This document shows, in pieces, positions 20,353 to 32,958 of a DNA stretch of 64,000 nt. The position numbers and the translations under genes were made by a program. Location: NCBI GenBank assembly GCA_030827005.1, contig JAVBJL010000008.1, positions 1-64,000 on the forward strand, in the 5' to 3' direction. Source of the DNA: Wigglesworthia glossinidia (GTDB lineage: Bacteria; Pseudomonadota; Gammaproteobacteria; Enterobacterales; Enterobacteriaceae). The notes beneath the pieces are model-generated. The model worked only from the letters and a program-made list of their open reading frames with translations, was not told the origin of the DNA and ran no database searches. Position 1 is the first letter of the stretch, and every line of letters starts with the position of its first letter.

Positions 20353-21690
20353 ATGCCATATTTTTTTTGGAACTGTTTTTTGTTTTTAATTTCTATAGGA
20401 ATTCTGATCACTGTACATGAATTTGGTCATTTTTGGGTAGCTAGAAAATTTAACGTTCATGTTGAAAAATTTTCTATTGGTATAGGAAAAGTAATTTGGA
20501 GCTTTTTTGACAAAAATGGAACTGAATATGCTATCTCCATATTTCCTCTAGGTGGATATGTGAAAATGTTAGATAAAAATCTTGTATCCAATAAAAAGTT
20601 ACAAACTTTTAATGAACAATACTTTTGGAAAAAGTTGATCATTATAATTTCTGGTCCATTGCATAATTTTTTATTTTCCATCATATTATTTTGGGGAATT
20701 TTCATATTAGGAATGCCTTCACATAAAGTTATTATTCAAAATATTATTCCCAATTCTATTGCCGAAAAATCAGGTATTCATCCTAGCATGGAAATAAAAG
20801 AAATTAATGGTATAAAAGTATCAGATTGGAATATCGTTTATGACAATCTTAAAAATGATACGATTGTTATGAAACTAATGCATCCTATTAATCTTGTTAT
20901 GATTGAAAAAAAAATAAAACGTACAAATATAAAAAATAATTTCGATCATTACGATCCAATAATAAATTTTGGAATTATTCCATTAATTCCAAATATTGAA
21001 ACTCGTATAGATTCTATCGAACCGGATTCTCCTGCTATGAAATCTGGATTTCAGAAAGGCGATAAGATTATTAAAATCAATAATTTTGAAATAAAAGATT
21101 CCTGGTATCTATTATCTTATTTACTTCGTAACAATCCTAATAAAAAATTAATTATAGATGTCGAAAGAAATGGAAAATTAATACAAATTGAAGTATTATC
21201 TGGAACGAAAATTATCAATAATATCCAGGAAGGTTTTTTGGGGATTTCACCAAAAATTAGACCGATTTCGGAAGAATATAAAACTTCTATATATTATAAT
21301 CCAATTGAGGCATTATACGTAGCATTCAATAAAGTAATTCATATTATATTAATGATATTTAATATGTTAGGAAAGCTGTTTATAGGTCATGTAACTTTAA
21401 ATAATTTGCATGGACCTATATCGATAGCAAAAAATATTTCATCTTCTATAAAACATGGAATAGTGCATTATATTATACTTTTATCATTTATAAGCATTAA
21501 CTTAGGCGTAATTAATTTGATTCCTATACCAATTTTAGATGGAGGTCATATTTTATTTTTAATAATTGAAAAGCTCATACGAGTTCCTATTCCAAAAAAA
21601 ATACAAACAATTAGTTATCAAGTTGGATTTTTTATAATAGTAACATTAATGACTATATCAATTTTAAATGATTTATTTAAAATAAAGTAA
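20353..21690 (+). CDS. rseP: site-2 intramembrane metalloprotease RseP
   Basis: HEFGH motif (ITVHEFGHFWVARKF), PDZ regions, PIPILDGGHILFL. Confidence 0.95.
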   Translation: MPYFFWNCFLFLISIGILITVHEFGHFWVARKFNVHVEKFSIGIGKVIWSFFDKNGTEYAISIFPLGGYVKMLDKNLVSNKKLQTFNEQYFWKKLIIIISGPLHNFLFSIILFWGIFILGMPSHKVIIQNIIPNSIAEKSGIHPSMEIKEINGIKVSDWNIVYDNLKNDTIVMKLMHPINLVMIEKKIKRTNIKNNFDHYDPIINFGIIPLIPNIETRIDSIEPDSPAMKSGFQKGDKIIKINNFEIKDSWYLLSYLLRNNPNKKLIIDVERNGKLIQIEVLSGTKIINNIQEGFLGISPKIRPISEEYKTSIYYNPIEALYVAFNKVIHIILMIFNMLGKLFIGHVTLNNLHGPISIAKNISSSIKHGIVHYIILLSFISINLGVINLIPIPILDGGHILFLIIEKLIRVPIPKKIQTISYQVGFFIIVTLMTISILNDLFKIK

Positions 21691-21720
21691 AACTATTATT
21701 AATTTATCAGAAAAATTAAT

Positions 21721-24093
21721 ATGTTTACAAAATATTTTTATCTAATAATTTTAATATTTTTCAAACTCTCTATTGCTACTGCAAACAGTAAAAATCAGTT
21801 TTTAGTAAAAAAAATTGTTTTTCAAGGACTTAACAATGTTCAAGAAGAACATATGCTGATAAATTTACCAATAAAAGTAGGAGAAATAGCAACAGAAGAA
21901 AAAATATCTAAACTTATAAAAATATTATTTGCCACTAAATTATTTCAAACAATTAAGGTTCTACAAGATGACGAAACATTAATTATAAAAATCGAAGAAT
22001 GCCCAATTATTAGAAATATAACTTTTTCAGGCAACTTTTCTTTAAATAAAGATTTTTTAAAATCTTTATTAAAAGATAAAAATATAAACATTGGATCCAC
22101 TCTTTATCCTTCATCTATATTTGAAATAAAAAAAATTTTAAACAATTTTTATTTATTTTTAGGAAAAGATAATACTAGAATTAATATAAATACATATTTC
22201 TTAAAAGAAAAATTAGTTGAATTGAATATTAATATCACTGAAAGCAAAAATATATTTATTAAAAAAGTTGATATTTTTGGAAATAAAAAATTTAAAAAAC
22301 AACAATTAGTAAAAAACATTGAATTATGTGAACAAAACTTTATATCAAAATTATTTCAACCATGTATTTACGGTAAACATCAAATTACTCAATCACAAAA
22401 AAAATTATATAATTTTTATTTAAATCAAGGATACATCGATTTTCATATAAAATCTACTGAAGTTAATATTACTTCAGATAACAAATTTGCTGAAATTACT
22501 TTTAATATTTACGAAGGAAATATATTTAAAATTTCTAAAATAATATTTTTAGAAAATATAATTAAAACGTCAACAAATATTAATAAGTTAAAACAATCTA
22601 TTATTAATAAAACCTATAATATTCAAAATATTATTAAATTAGAAAATACAATTAAAAAATTTCTAGAAACACATGGATACAATAATCCAAAAATTTTTTT
22701 AGAAATACATAAAAATTACTTCGACTATACTGTACAAATTTTTATACATGTAGATTTTGGAAAATGTTTATACGTAAATCGTATTTATTTTTCTGGATAT
22801 GAATCTACACAAGAAATTGTGTTTAGAAGAGAACTAAAACAATTAGAAGGAGATGTATTAAAAATTTCTAATATTCAAAATGATATTAAAAAAATTAATA
22901 ATCTTAAATATGCAGAAGTAATAGATATTAAAATCGAAGATGTTTCAAACATGCATAATCGTGTAAACATTTATTATATAATCAAAGAACATAAAATTGG
23001 AAAAATTGATTTCGGCATGGGTTTTGGAGTAAAAAACAAAATCCAATTTCATTTGGGAATAAAAAAAAGTAACTTATTTGATAATGGAAGTTTTTTTCAA
23101 ATGTATAGTGAAAAAAATTTTTATCAAACATACTTCGAATTATTTTTTTTATATCCATATATTAATATAAATGGATTATATGCAAAAAGTAAAATATTTT
23201 TTAAAAAAACTAAAAAAAGTAGTCAATATGAGTTCGAAAATAATTTCTATCGATATGGTACGGATTTTTTTATATCATTTCCAGAATATAAAAATAAATC
23301 ATTAGATTTTGGATTAGAATATTTGCATAACTACACAATTATGCAAAATAGATATTTCAAAGAGAATAATCATGAAAAAACTTATTTAACTACTAATGAT
23401 ATATTTTTTATAATTAATTGGAATTATAATACAATTAATACGGAAATATTTCCAAAATTAGGAAAAAGTAACAACATTAGTGGAAAATTAACATTACCAT
23501 GGTCTAGCAATAAATATTATCAAATTTTTTTAAATTCTAAATATTTTACTCCAGTTTTTAATAATAACAACATTGTACTAATGATTCGAAACCATTTAGG
23601 ATATACGAATGGAATACAAAATAAACCAGTACCATTTTATGATAAATTTTATACAGGAGGTTTCGAAACAATTAGAGGTTTTTACTATCATACCGTTGGT
23701 CCAAAATTTTTTAATTCTAATTGTAAATCTGATATCAAATGTATTAATAACATAAATTTTCATCCAAACACTCTTGGTGGTAATATTTTAGCAGTTACTA
23801 ATATAGAATTAATTTTTCCTATAAATTTCTTAATAAAAAAATATTATGACGTCATGCGTATTTCCGTTTTTTTAGATAGTGGTACGACTTGGGAGACAAC
23901 TGGAAAAAATAATGTTTTAATAAAAGATAATATTCACTATAATATATCGAATAAAGTTCGCATATCTAGTGGGATTTTTCTAAAATGGTTTTCTTCATTT
24001 GGACCAATTTCTTTATCTTATGCCATTCCGATTCAAAAACATACTTATGATCATATTGAGTCTATCCAATTTAATATTGGAAAAACATGGTAA
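21721..24093 (+). CDS. bamA: outer-membrane assembly factor BamA
   Basis: 790 aa; POTRA-like N-terminus, barrel with FYTGGFETIRGF; between rseP and skp. Confidence 0.95.
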   Translation: MFTKYFYLIILIFFKLSIATANSKNQFLVKKIVFQGLNNVQEEHMLINLPIKVGEIATEEKISKLIKILFATKLFQTIKVLQDDETLIIKIEECPIIRNITFSGNFSLNKDFLKSLLKDKNINIGSTLYPSSIFEIKKILNNFYLFLGKDNTRININTYFLKEKLVELNINITESKNIFIKKVDIFGNKKFKKQQLVKNIELCEQNFISKLFQPCIYGKHQITQSQKKLYNFYLNQGYIDFHIKSTEVNITSDNKFAEITFNIYEGNIFKISKIIFLENIIKTSTNINKLKQSIINKTYNIQNIIKLENTIKKFLETHGYNNPKIFLEIHKNYFDYTVQIFIHVDFGKCLYVNRIYFSGYESTQEIVFRRELKQLEGDVLKISNIQNDIKKINNLKYAEVIDIKIEDVSNMHNRVNIYYIIKEHKIGKIDFGMGFGVKNKIQFHLGIKKSNLFDNGSFFQMYSEKNFYQTYFELFFLYPYININGLYAKSKIFFKKTKKSSQYEFENNFYRYGTDFFISFPEYKNKSLDFGLEYLHNYTIMQNRYFKENNHEKTYLTTNDIFFIINWNYNTINTEIFPKLGKSNNISGKLTLPWSSNKYYQIFLNSKYFTPVFNNNNIVLMIRNHLGYTNGIQNKPVPFYDKFYTGGFETIRGFYYHTVGPKFFNSNCKSDIKCINNINFHPNTLGGNILAVTNIELIFPINFLIKKYYDVMRISVFLDSGTTWETTGKNNVLIKDNIHYNISNKVRISSGIFLKWFSSFGPISLSYAIPIQKHTYDHIESIQFNIGKTW

Positions 24094-24162
24094 AAATTAA
24101 TCAATTTTTTACTGGATTTAATAATTAATAAAATTTCATAAAAATTTAAGGAATATTTATCA

Positions 24163-24672
24163 GTGAACACACGATCTTTAATATCCTGCTTTATTTTTAC
24201 TTTTATCTTCATGTTTATACAAAAAACATATGCAATTGAAAAAATTGCAATTATTAATTTAATAAATATTTTTCAACAATCTCCGCAACAAGCATTAGCT
24301 GCTAAACAATTAGAAATTGAATTTCAAGATCGTGCTACAGAACTGGATTTAATCCAACGCGATTTAAATGCAAAAATTGAAATTTTAAAAAGAAATTCAA
24401 AAAATATGGATTCCAATGCACGTAATGCTTTAGAAGAAGCACTGACTGCACAGCGCGAAAATTTTTCTAATAAAGCTAAGTCGTTTGATCATGATCAAAT
24501 GCAAAGGCAACATGAAGAACAAAATAAAATTATTAACCAAATTAAACATATTACAAAGCAAGTTGCATTTGAAAAAGGTTATCAATTAGTTATTGATTCT
24601 AATGCGATAATTTATTTTAATAATATTCAAGATATTACTGAAGATGTTTTAAAAAAAATGGATCAAAAATAA
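24163..24672 (+). CDS. skp: periplasmic chaperone Skp/OmpH (GTG start)
   Basis: Signal peptide, coiled-coil; between bamA and lpxD. Confidence 0.9.
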   Translation: MNTRSLISCFIFTFIFMFIQKTYAIEKIAIINLINIFQQSPQQALAAKQLEIEFQDRATELDLIQRDLNAKIEILKRNSKNMDSNARNALEEALTAQRENFSNKAKSFDHDQMQRQHEEQNKIINQIKHITKQVAFEKGYQLVIDSNAIIYFNNIQDITEDVLKKMDQK

Positions 24673-25697
24673 TGTTGGCAATTAGTCTTTCGGAATTAGC
24701 AAAAAAAATATACGCAAAATTATACGGAGATGATAATGTTATTATACATGGAATATCTTCTATAGAAAATGCTAGATCCGGGCACATTTCATTTCTATCT
24801 GATAAGAGATTTAGAAAAAAATTATCTTTATGTAAAGCTTCGGCGATTATCATATCTAAACACGATCTGCCATTTTGTAAACAAAATGCATTAGTAGCAA
24901 AAGATCCTTATCTTGCTTATGCACGAGCAGCCCAAATTATGAATAATACGCCAGTTCCAAATTATGGAATCAGTAAAAATTCTATTATTTCTAAAGATGT
25001 TTTATATGGTAAAAATATTAGTGTCGGACATCATTCAGTTATTGAATCTGGAGTAAAATTGGGAGATGACGTGATTATTGGATCTGGATGTTTTATTGGT
25101 CAAAAATCATTGATCGGATCCTATACTCGATTGTGGGATAATACCACTATACATCATAGCACTATAATTGGAAAATGTTGCGTGATACATTCTGGAGCTG
25201 TTATAGGATCAGATGGTTTTGGATATGCAAATGATCGTGGAACTTGGATTAAAATCCCTCATTTCGGTAAAGTCGTTCTTGGAAATAATACTGAAATTGG
25301 TTCATTAACTACAATAGACAGAGGGTCTTTAGATGATACATATATCGGAAATGGAGTGATCATCGATAATCAATGTCAAATTGCACATAATGTATACATT
25401 GGAGATCATACAGCAGTTGCTGGAGGAGTAATTATGGCTGGCAGTGCAAGTATTGGTCGTAATTGTATGATTGGAGGAGCTAGCGTAATTAATGGTCATA
25501 TTACAATTTGTGATCAAGTTATAATTACTGGCATGTCTATGGTAATGCGCTCTATCAATTCTCCCGGAATATATTCTTCAGGAATTCCAACTCAAATAAA
25601 TAAACAATGGAGAAAAAATACCGTATTAATAATGAATATTAACAAAATTAAAAAAAAAATACAAAAATTACAAAAACAAGTTTCAAAATTAATTTAA
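24672..25697 (+). CDS. lpxD: UDP-3-O-(3-hydroxymyristoyl)glucosamine N-acyltransferase
   Basis: Hexapeptide repeats; IGSDGFGYANDRGTWIKIPHFGKVVLGNNTEIGSLTTIDRG; 1-bp overlap with skp (TAATG). Confidence 0.96.
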   Translation: MLAISLSELAKKIYAKLYGDDNVIIHGISSIENARSGHISFLSDKRFRKKLSLCKASAIIISKHDLPFCKQNALVAKDPYLAYARAAQIMNNTPVPNYGISKNSIISKDVLYGKNISVGHHSVIESGVKLGDDVIIGSGCFIGQKSLIGSYTRLWDNTTIHHSTIIGKCCVIHSGAVIGSDGFGYANDRGTWIKIPHFGKVVLGNNTEIGSLTTIDRGSLDDTYIGNGVIIDNQCQIAHNVYIGDHTAVAGGVIMAGSASIGRNCMIGGASVINGHITICDQVIITGMSMVMRSINSPGIYSSGIPTQINKQWRKNTVLIMNINKIKKKIQKLQKQVSKLI

Positions 25698-25822
25698 TAT
25701 GCAATCGCATAAAATAAATAAATTAATCATATCTTTTAATTTATTTAAAATAAAATCTATTTTTACTTCTTATTTTTAGCATAATGCTGCATGAATATAA
25801 CGCTTTAAACAGGAAAAGTGTT

Positions 25823-26290
25823 TTGACTACTAATAATCATACTCTTAATATCGAAGAGATATTAGAATTTCTACCTCATCGTTTTCCATTTTTACTTGTT
25901 GATCGTGTTTTAGACTTTGAACAAGGAAAATTTTTACGTGCAATTAAAAATGTTTCTTTTAATGAACCATTTTTTCAAGGACATTTTCCAGGCAATCCGA
26001 TTTTTCCAGGTGTATTAATTCTTGAAGCAATGGCACAAGCAACTGGTATTTTAGCATTTAAAAGTTCAGGTAAACTGTCTCCAGGAGAATTATATTATTT
26101 TGCTGCTATCGATCAAGCAAGATTTAAAAAACCTGTACAACCAGGAGATCAAATGATTTTACAAGTCACTTTTATTAAAGAACGTCGAGGGGTTGCAAGA
26201 TTTCATGGAATTGCAAAAGTAGATAATAAAATAACTTGTGAAGCATCTATGATGTGCGCTCGTAGACGGGAATTAAATGTTCGTGATTAA
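25823..26290 (+). CDS. fabZ: 3-hydroxyacyl-ACP dehydratase FabZ; TTG start at 25823 proposed (ORF track starts 25784)
   Basis: (M)[29 protein letters not shown] aligns with the E. coli N-terminus; [21 protein letters not shown]. Confidence 0.94.
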   Translation: MTTNNHTLNIEEILEFLPHRFPFLLVDRVLDFEQGKFLRAIKNVSFNEPFFQGHFPGNPIFPGVLILEAMAQATGILAFKSSGKLSPGELYYFAAIDQARFKKPVQPGDQMILQVTFIKERRGVARFHGIAKVDNKITCEASMMCARRRELNVRD

Positions 26291-27071
26291 TCAATCTGCT
26301 TCTGTGCATCCTAGTTCTATTATTAATGATAATGCTATTATTCACGCCGATGTTTACATTGGTCCGTTTTGTCTAATTGGTGCACAAGTTGAAATTGGGG
26401 CGCGTACTGTATTAAAATCACATGTAATTATTAATGGAATGACATATTTGGGAGAAGATAATTTTATTTATCAATTTTCATCAATTGGAGAAGTCAATCA
26501 AGATCTTAAATATTCTGGAGAAAATACACGTGTTTATATTGGCGATAGAAATATTATTCGAGAAAATTCTACAATTCATCGCGGTACAATTCAAGGGCAT
26601 AATATAACAAAAATTGGTAATGATAATTTATTCATGGTGAATGTACATATAGCACATGATTGTATAATAGGAAATAACTGTATTTTAGCAAATAATGTAA
26701 CTTTAGGAGGACATGTAAAAATTGAAGACTACGTAATCATTGGAGGAATGACTGCTATACATCAAAACTGTATTATTGGCTCGCACGTAATGATTGGAGG
26801 ATGTTCTGGAGTATCTCAAGATGTTCCACCATTTATTCTTGCACAAGGAAATCATGCAACTCCTTTTGGTATAAATATAGAAGGATTAAAGCGTCGAGGT
26901 TTTGATAAACAAACAAGAATTGCTATTCGAAATGCTTATAAAATTATTTATCGTAGCGGACATACATTGCAAAATATTAAAAAGGAACTTAAAAAACTTG
27001 CCAAATCACATCAAATTATTTATTTATTTTTAGATTTTTTTGCTCAATCTAAAAGAGGAATTATTAGATAA
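26283..27071 (+). CDS. lpxA: UDP-N-acetylglucosamine acyltransferase; GTG start at 26283 proposed
   Basis: (M)[13 protein letters not shown]...; [17 protein letters not shown]; 262 aa from this GTG. Confidence 0.95.
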   Translation: MINQSASVHPSSIINDNAIIHADVYIGPFCLIGAQVEIGARTVLKSHVIINGMTYLGEDNFIYQFSSIGEVNQDLKYSGENTRVYIGDRNIIRENSTIHRGTIQGHNITKIGNDNLFMVNVHIAHDCIIGNNCILANNVTLGGHVKIEDYVIIGGMTAIHQNCIIGSHVMIGGCSGVSQDVPPFILAQGNHATPFGINIEGLKRRGFDKQTRIAIRNAYKIIYRSGHTLQNIKKELKKLAKSHQIIYLFLDFFAQSKRGIIR

Positions 27072-28235
27072 TTGAATAACAAATATATTTCTATCGGAAT
27101 AGTAGTAGGGGAAATTTCAGGAGATCTATTAGGAGCGAGTTTAATAAAAACTTTAAATGTTTTAATACCAAATATTAAATTTTTTGGCATTGCAGGACCA
27201 GAAATGTTAAAAGAAAAAAATGTAGAATCTTGGTATTCAATAAAAGAACTATCAATAATAGGAATTACTGAAATCATATGGAAAATTCCAAAAATTCTTA
27301 AAATAAGAAAAGCATTAATTAAAAGATTTTTTAATTTAAAACCTCATTTATTTATTGGAATCGACGCTCCAGAATTCAATCTCGATTTAGCATTGGCACT
27401 AAAACAAAAAGGAATTAAAACAATGCACTATATTGGACCATCTATTTGGGCTTGGAGAAAAAATAGAATATTAAAAATTAAAAAAGCTGTCGATAAAATA
27501 TTAACAATTTTACCTTTTGAAAAAAAAATATATGATTATTTTAATATATCATGTGATTTTATTGGACATCCGTTAGCAGATAAAATACCAATGCATCCAA
27601 ACAAGTCTAAAATGCGATCAAGTTTAGGAATTTCAAAATATATGCCTTGTCTAGCTTTGCTGCCCGGTAGTCGCATTGTTGAAATCAATTTATTAAGTGC
27701 ACGTTTTTTAGATGCAGCAAAAATTATAAAATATCATTTTCCAAATCTTCAAGTATTAGTTCCTATGGCAAACGACTTTTTAAAACAAAAATTTATATCT
27801 ATTCAATCAAAAATAGCTCCAAACTTATCAATATTTATTTCAAATGAAAGTTCTTATAAAATATTAGCATGTTCAGATGCTGCGATTGTTGCCTCTGGTA
27901 CTGCTACATTGGAATGTATGTTTGCGAAATGTCCAATGGTTGTGGGATATTATATGAAAGCATTAAATTTTATGTTATTAAAAAGATTAGTGTATACTAA
28001 ATGGATATCATTGCCAAATCTAATCGCGAAAAAATTAATTGTATCAGAAAAAATACAACAGGATTGTTGTCCAGAAATTTTAGCAAAAGAAATTTTGCCT
28101 TTTTTTAAAAATCAAAAGAAAACAAAAAAATTAAAAAATATATTTTATAAATTGCATAGAAAAATGCGTTGTAATGCCGATTACAAAGCAGCTAATTCCG
28201 TTTTAGATTTGCTAAAAGATATATGTAAAACATGA
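27072..28235 (+). CDS. lpxB: lipid-A-disaccharide synthase (TTG start, abuts lpxA stop)
   Basis: VVGEISGDLLGASLI; YIGPSIWAWR; LLPGSR; SGTATLECMFAKCPMVVGY. Confidence 0.95.
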   Translation: MNNKYISIGIVVGEISGDLLGASLIKTLNVLIPNIKFFGIAGPEMLKEKNVESWYSIKELSIIGITEIIWKIPKILKIRKALIKRFFNLKPHLFIGIDAPEFNLDLALALKQKGIKTMHYIGPSIWAWRKNRILKIKKAVDKILTILPFEKKIYDYFNISCDFIGHPLADKIPMHPNKSKMRSSLGISKYMPCLALLPGSRIVEINLLSARFLDAAKIIKYHFPNLQVLVPMANDFLKQKFISIQSKIAPNLSIFISNESSYKILACSDAAIVASGTATLECMFAKCPMVVGYYMKALNFMLLKRLVYTKWISLPNLIAKKLIVSEKIQQDCCPEILAKEILPFFKNQKKTKKLKNIFYKLHRKMRCNADYKAANSVLDLLKDICKT

Positions 28236-28269
28236 AATACATTACAGTTAATTTCTATAGGAAAACCGA

Positions 28270-31200
28270 ATGTCAGAACCGCAATTCATACATTTAAAAG
28301 TACATAGCGATTATTCTATAATAGATGGATTATCAAAAATAGAAAATATTTTATATCAAGCTAAAAAATTTTGTATGCCAGCTATAGCAATTACGGATTT
28401 TACTAATATATATGGATTAATTAAATTTTATAATACTGCGCATAATTTTGGAATTAAACCAATTATTGGTGCAGATTTTTTATTAAAAAACAACATACAA
28501 TGTCAAAAAGAAAATTTATCCGAAATTACTATTTTAGTATCTGATAATTTTGGTTATCACAATTTAATTATGTTAATTTCTAAAGCTTATCAAATTGGTT
28601 TCAATAATAACTGCCCAACAATTATTCGAGAATGGTTAATAGAACACAGTAAAGGATTAATCGTATTATCTGGATCAGTATTTGGTGAATTAGGAAAATA
28701 TTTTAAAAAAAATGAAAAAAGCAACATAATTGATTGTATTAATTTTTATAAAAAATATTTTTATAACAGATTTTATTTAGAATTAGAACGTATTGGTTAT
28801 AAACATGAAGAGGAATACATTCAATTTGCATTAAAAATATCATTAAAATACCATATTCCAGTGGTAGCAACAAATAAAATCTGTTTTATTCATTCAAAAA
28901 ATTTTCAATCACATATGGTAAAAGTAGCAATCTATAATAACACTACATTAAAAAATTTAAAAAATACTAAATACACTATTCAGCAATATATGCGTAGTAC
29001 AAAAGAAATGTGTAGTTTATTTTCTGATATTCCAGAAGCATTAAAAAATAGCGTAGAAATTGCTAAAAGATGTAATGTTACTATTAGTTTAGGGAAGTAC
29101 CATTTACCTAAAATATACACTAAGAATTTATCTTCACAAGAATACTTAACACAACGTGTAAAATTAGGTCTAGAAGAAAGATTAAATATCTTATTTCCGT
29201 GCATATCAGAAAAATCTATTAATAGAAAAATTTATGATATTCGTATAAAACATGAATTAAATATAATTAATAAAATGGAATTTTCTAGTTATTTTTTAAT
29301 TGTTATGGAATTTATTGAATGGGCAAAAAAAAATTATATTCCAGTTGGACCAGGAAGAGGTTCTGGAGCAGGATCTCTAGTTGCATATGCATTAAATATT
29401 ACCGACGTTAATCCATTACAGTTTGAATTATTATTTGAAAGATTTTTAAATCCAGAAAGAATTTCTATGCCAGATTTAGATATTGATTTTTGCATGGAAA
29501 AAAGAGATTTGGTAATTGATTATGTCATTCAATTATATGGAAAAAAATCTGTTGCACAAATTATTACATTTGGAACTATGACAGCGAAATCTGTTATTCG
29601 AGATGTAGGAAGAGTGTTAGGATACCCTTATGTGTTTGTAGATCGTATTTCAAAACTAATTCCATCAGATTTTGGAATTACTTTAAAAAAATCTTTAATT
29701 AATTGTAAACAATTAAAACAATTATATGTAACAAATGAAGAAGTAAAAATAATTATTGATATGGCAAAAAATCTCGAAGGTGTTATAAAAAATATTGGAA
29801 CACATGCAGGTGGAGTGGTAATTTCACCAGGAGAAATTACTAACTTTACTCCTATATATTATGATATTAAAAATGATACCCAACTTACTCAATTTGATAA
29901 AGATGATATAGAAAAAGTAGGATTAGTAAAATTTGATTTTTTAGGTTTACGCACACTTACTGTGATTGATTGGACTGTAAAAATAATTAATAGAAAAAAA
30001 TTAGCAAATAATTTAAAAACAATAAATATAAAAAATATTCCCTTAAATGACATAAAAAGTTTTAATTTATTAAAAAAAGCAAAAACTACCGCTATATTTC
30101 AATTAGAATCTAAAGGAATCAAAGAACTAATCAAAAGATTGCAACCAGATTGCTTTGAAGATATTATTGCTTTAGTTGCATTATTTCGCCCAGGACCACT
30201 GCAGTCCGGAATGGTAGAGAATTTTATTAATAGGAAACATGGTCGTGAAAAAATTTCTTATCCAGATCCAATTTGGCAACATAAATCATTAAAACCAATT
30301 TTAAAATCAACATATGGAATTATTTTATATCAAGAACAAGTCATGCAAATTGCTCAAACTTTAGCAGGATATTCTTTAGGAGAAGCAGATCTTTTGAGAA
30401 GAGCAATGGGGAAAAAAAAACAAAAAGAGATGTCAGAACAACGCGAAAGATTTAAATCTGGAGCTACAAAAAAAGGGATCGACGCAATTTTTGCAGTAAA
30501 AATATTCGATTTGTTGGAAAAATTTGCTGGATATGGTTTTAATAAATCTCATTCAACAGCTTATGCATTAATTTCTTATCAAACATTATGGTTGAAAACA
30601 CATTATCCATCTGAATTTATGGCAGCAGCTATGAGCGCTGATATGGATAATACAGAAAAAATTATTACCTTAGTAGAAGAATGTAATAATATGGGAATTA
30701 AAATTATTTCTCCAAATATTAATATTGGAAATTATTATTTTCGTTCACAAGATGATAAAATTATATATGGATTAGGTGCAATTAAAGGTATTGGAATCTC
30801 TTCTGTTAAAGATATTATTAAACAATTAAAAAAACATGGAAAATTTAAAAATATATTTGATTTATGTGCGCGTACAGATTCTAAAAAATTAAGTAAAAGA
30901 GTTATGGAAAAATTAATTTATTCAGGTGCTTTAGATACATTACAAAAAAATCGTTTTGACAGCATACAAAATTTACCCAATGCTATGCGATTTTCTAATC
31001 AAAAAAAAATAGATACACTTTTTAAGCAACAAGATATGTTTAGACATACTTTACATTCGTTACAAATGAAACAAGTTAAGATTAAAAATCCAAATAATTT
31101 TTCATTAAACCATTTTAATTTATTAGAAGAAGAAAAAAATGCACTAGGATTTTATTTAAGTGAACATCCGATCACAAGATATCTAGAGGAACTTGTATAC

Positions 31201-31752
31201 TATACTCATGGAACATTATTAAAACATATTACATCTGATTTAAAAGGAAAAGTTAAAACAATATTTGGAATGATATTTGCAATTAAAACAATACGTGATA
31301 AATCTGGAAATTATTTTAAATTATTAATGATAGATGATTCTTCAAAAAAACTAGAAATAATATTAAGTATGGAACTATTTAATAAAAATCAAAATATTAT
31401 TAAAAAAAATCAAATTGTTATTTTAAATGGAAAAATTTTATTTGAGAAAAATCAGTTAAAAATTATTTGTAAGAATATCATGAGTATCGATGAGTCTCGA
31501 AAAAAATATGTGAAAAAAATCAATGTTATTTTATTTTACGATAAAAATATACGTATTTTATCAAAAAATATGCATATATTTGAAAACAAAAAAAATTCAA
31601 AAAATGTATTAATTGAATTTTTCACAAAAAATAAAAACAATATAGTTAAATTATACAATGAAAAAAAATTTTATATAGAACCTATAGAAAAAATAGTTCA
31701 AAATATCTATTTAATATATGGAATCGAAAAAGTTCACTTTGAATTTTATTAA
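28270..31752 (+). CDS. dnaE: DNA polymerase III subunit alpha
   Basis: 1160 aa; [43 protein letters not shown]. Confidence 0.98.
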   Translation: MSEPQFIHLKVHSDYSIIDGLSKIENILYQAKKFCMPAIAITDFTNIYGLIKFYNTAHNFGIKPIIGADFLLKNNIQCQKENLSEITILVSDNFGYHNLIMLISKAYQIGFNNNCPTIIREWLIEHSKGLIVLSGSVFGELGKYFKKNEKSNIIDCINFYKKYFYNRFYLELERIGYKHEEEYIQFALKISLKYHIPVVATNKICFIHSKNFQSHMVKVAIYNNTTLKNLKNTKYTIQQYMRSTKEMCSLFSDIPEALKNSVEIAKRCNVTISLGKYHLPKIYTKNLSSQEYLTQRVKLGLEERLNILFPCISEKSINRKIYDIRIKHELNIINKMEFSSYFLIVMEFIEWAKKNYIPVGPGRGSGAGSLVAYALNITDVNPLQFELLFERFLNPERISMPDLDIDFCMEKRDLVIDYVIQLYGKKSVAQIITFGTMTAKSVIRDVGRVLGYPYVFVDRISKLIPSDFGITLKKSLINCKQLKQLYVTNEEVKIIIDMAKNLEGVIKNIGTHAGGVVISPGEITNFTPIYYDIKNDTQLTQFDKDDIEKVGLVKFDFLGLRTLTVIDWTVKIINRKKLANNLKTINIKNIPLNDIKSFNLLKKAKTTAIFQLESKGIKELIKRLQPDCFEDIIALVALFRPGPLQSGMVENFINRKHGREKISYPDPIWQHKSLKPILKSTYGIILYQEQVMQIAQTLAGYSLGEADLLRRAMGKKKQKEMSEQRERFKSGATKKGIDAIFAVKIFDLLEKFAGYGFNKSHSTAYALISYQTLWLKTHYPSEFMAAAMSADMDNTEKIITLVEECNNMGIKIISPNINIGNYYFRSQDDKIIYGLGAIKGIGISSVKDIIKQLKKHGKFKNIFDLCARTDSKKLSKRVMEKLIYSGALDTLQKNRFDSIQNLPNAMRFSNQKKIDTLFKQQDMFRHTLHSLQMKQVKIKNPNNFSLNHFNLLEEEKNALGFYLSEHPITRYLEELVYYTHGTLLKHITSDLKGKVKTIFGMIFAIKTIRDKSGNYFKLLMIDDSSKKLEIILSMELFNKNQNIIKKNQIVILNGKILFEKNQLKIICKNIMSIDESRKKYVKKINVILFYDKNIRILSKNMHIFENKKNSKNVLIEFFTKNKNNIVKLYNEKKFYIEPIEKIVQNIYLIYGIEKVHFEFY

Positions 31753-31758
31753 AATACT

Positions 31759-32718
31759 ATGAATTTAAATTTCCTTGATTTCGAAGAACCTATTACTAAT
31801 TTAGAATCCAAAATAAATTCTTTAATTGAATTAAGTAGTCGAGATAAAACGCTACATATTAATTTAGATAAAGAAATTCATTGTCTGCGTAAAAAAAGTC
31901 TAGAATTAACAAAAAAAATTTTTTCTAACTTGAATGCATGGCAAATTACTCAATTAGCCAGACATCCTATGCGACCATATACTCTTGATTATATAAAAAA
32001 TATTTTTACAGATTTTGATGAGTTATCTGGCGATCGTTTATATGGAGATGACAAAGCGATTATAGGAGGTATTGGCAGATTAAATTCACGTCCAGTAATG
32101 ATTATAGGGCATCAAAAAGGAAGAGAAATTAAAGAAAAAATTTTTAGAAATTTTGGAATGCCAGCGCCAGAAGGATATAGAAAAGCATTAAGATTGATGC
32201 ACATGGCAGATCGATTTAAATTACCTATTATTACATTAATAGACACCCCTGGTGCATATCCAGGAATAGGTGCTGAAAAACGAGGACAATCAGAAGCAAT
32301 TGCAAAAAACTTAAGAGAAATGTCTATATTAACAGTTCCTATAATTTGTACGATTATAGGAGAAGGTGGATCTGGAGGAGCGTTGGCAATTGGAGTAGGA
32401 GATAAAATTAATATGCTACAATATAGTATATACTCAGTAATTTCCCCGGAGGGTTGCGCTGCAATTTTATGGAAAGATGTCAATAAAGCTCCGGTTGCTG
32501 CAAAATCTATGGGTATTATTGCATCTAAATTAAAAAAATTAAATTTAATTGATACTATTGTTCCTGAACCTTTAGGAGGAGCGCATCGAGATTTAAATAT
32601 AATTACTGCTAATTTAAAAGATAGATTGTTAAAAGATCTAAAAATGTTAGATAAAATGAGCGTTTCTGAATTACTAAATTTTAGATATAAAAAATTAATG
32701 AGCTATGGATATGTGTAA
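31759..32718 (+). CDS. accA: acetyl-CoA carboxylase carboxyltransferase subunit alpha
   Basis: [37 protein letters not shown]. Confidence 0.97.
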   Translation: MNLNFLDFEEPITNLESKINSLIELSSRDKTLHINLDKEIHCLRKKSLELTKKIFSNLNAWQITQLARHPMRPYTLDYIKNIFTDFDELSGDRLYGDDKAIIGGIGRLNSRPVMIIGHQKGREIKEKIFRNFGMPAPEGYRKALRLMHMADRFKLPIITLIDTPGAYPGIGAEKRGQSEAIAKNLREMSILTVPIICTIIGEGGSGGALAIGVGDKINMLQYSIYSVISPEGCAAILWKDVNKAPVAAKSMGIIASKLKKLNLIDTIVPEPLGGAHRDLNIITANLKDRLLKDLKMLDKMSVSELLNFRYKKLMSYGYV

Positions 32719-32787
32719 TATTATATATCTAAAAAGATTTAATTATCAATTGAAATATTGAATGTATTAAAAATAAAATTCATTTAA

Positions 32788-32816
32788 TAAGTATACGCTT
32801 ATACGACTTTTTTTTA
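32788..32816 (+). terminator. possible rho-independent terminator downstream of accA
   Basis: GTATA-CGCT-TATAC hairpin followed by GAC and a T8 run. Confidence 0.4.
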
Positions 32817-32958
32817 AATATCTAAAACTTTATACATATAAAAAAATAAATAATATATATAATATTTAGTAGTTATGTAATACATACTAATTATTTTATT
32901 TATCAAAATCTTTACACTTATATATCTTAATAGATAAAATAACAATATAATCATTAAT

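Noticed and set aside
32112-32483. 123-aa antisense ORF in accA
   Set aside because: Entirely antisense to a strongly conserved gene; no recognisable domain or ribosome site. Likely a codon-bias artefact.
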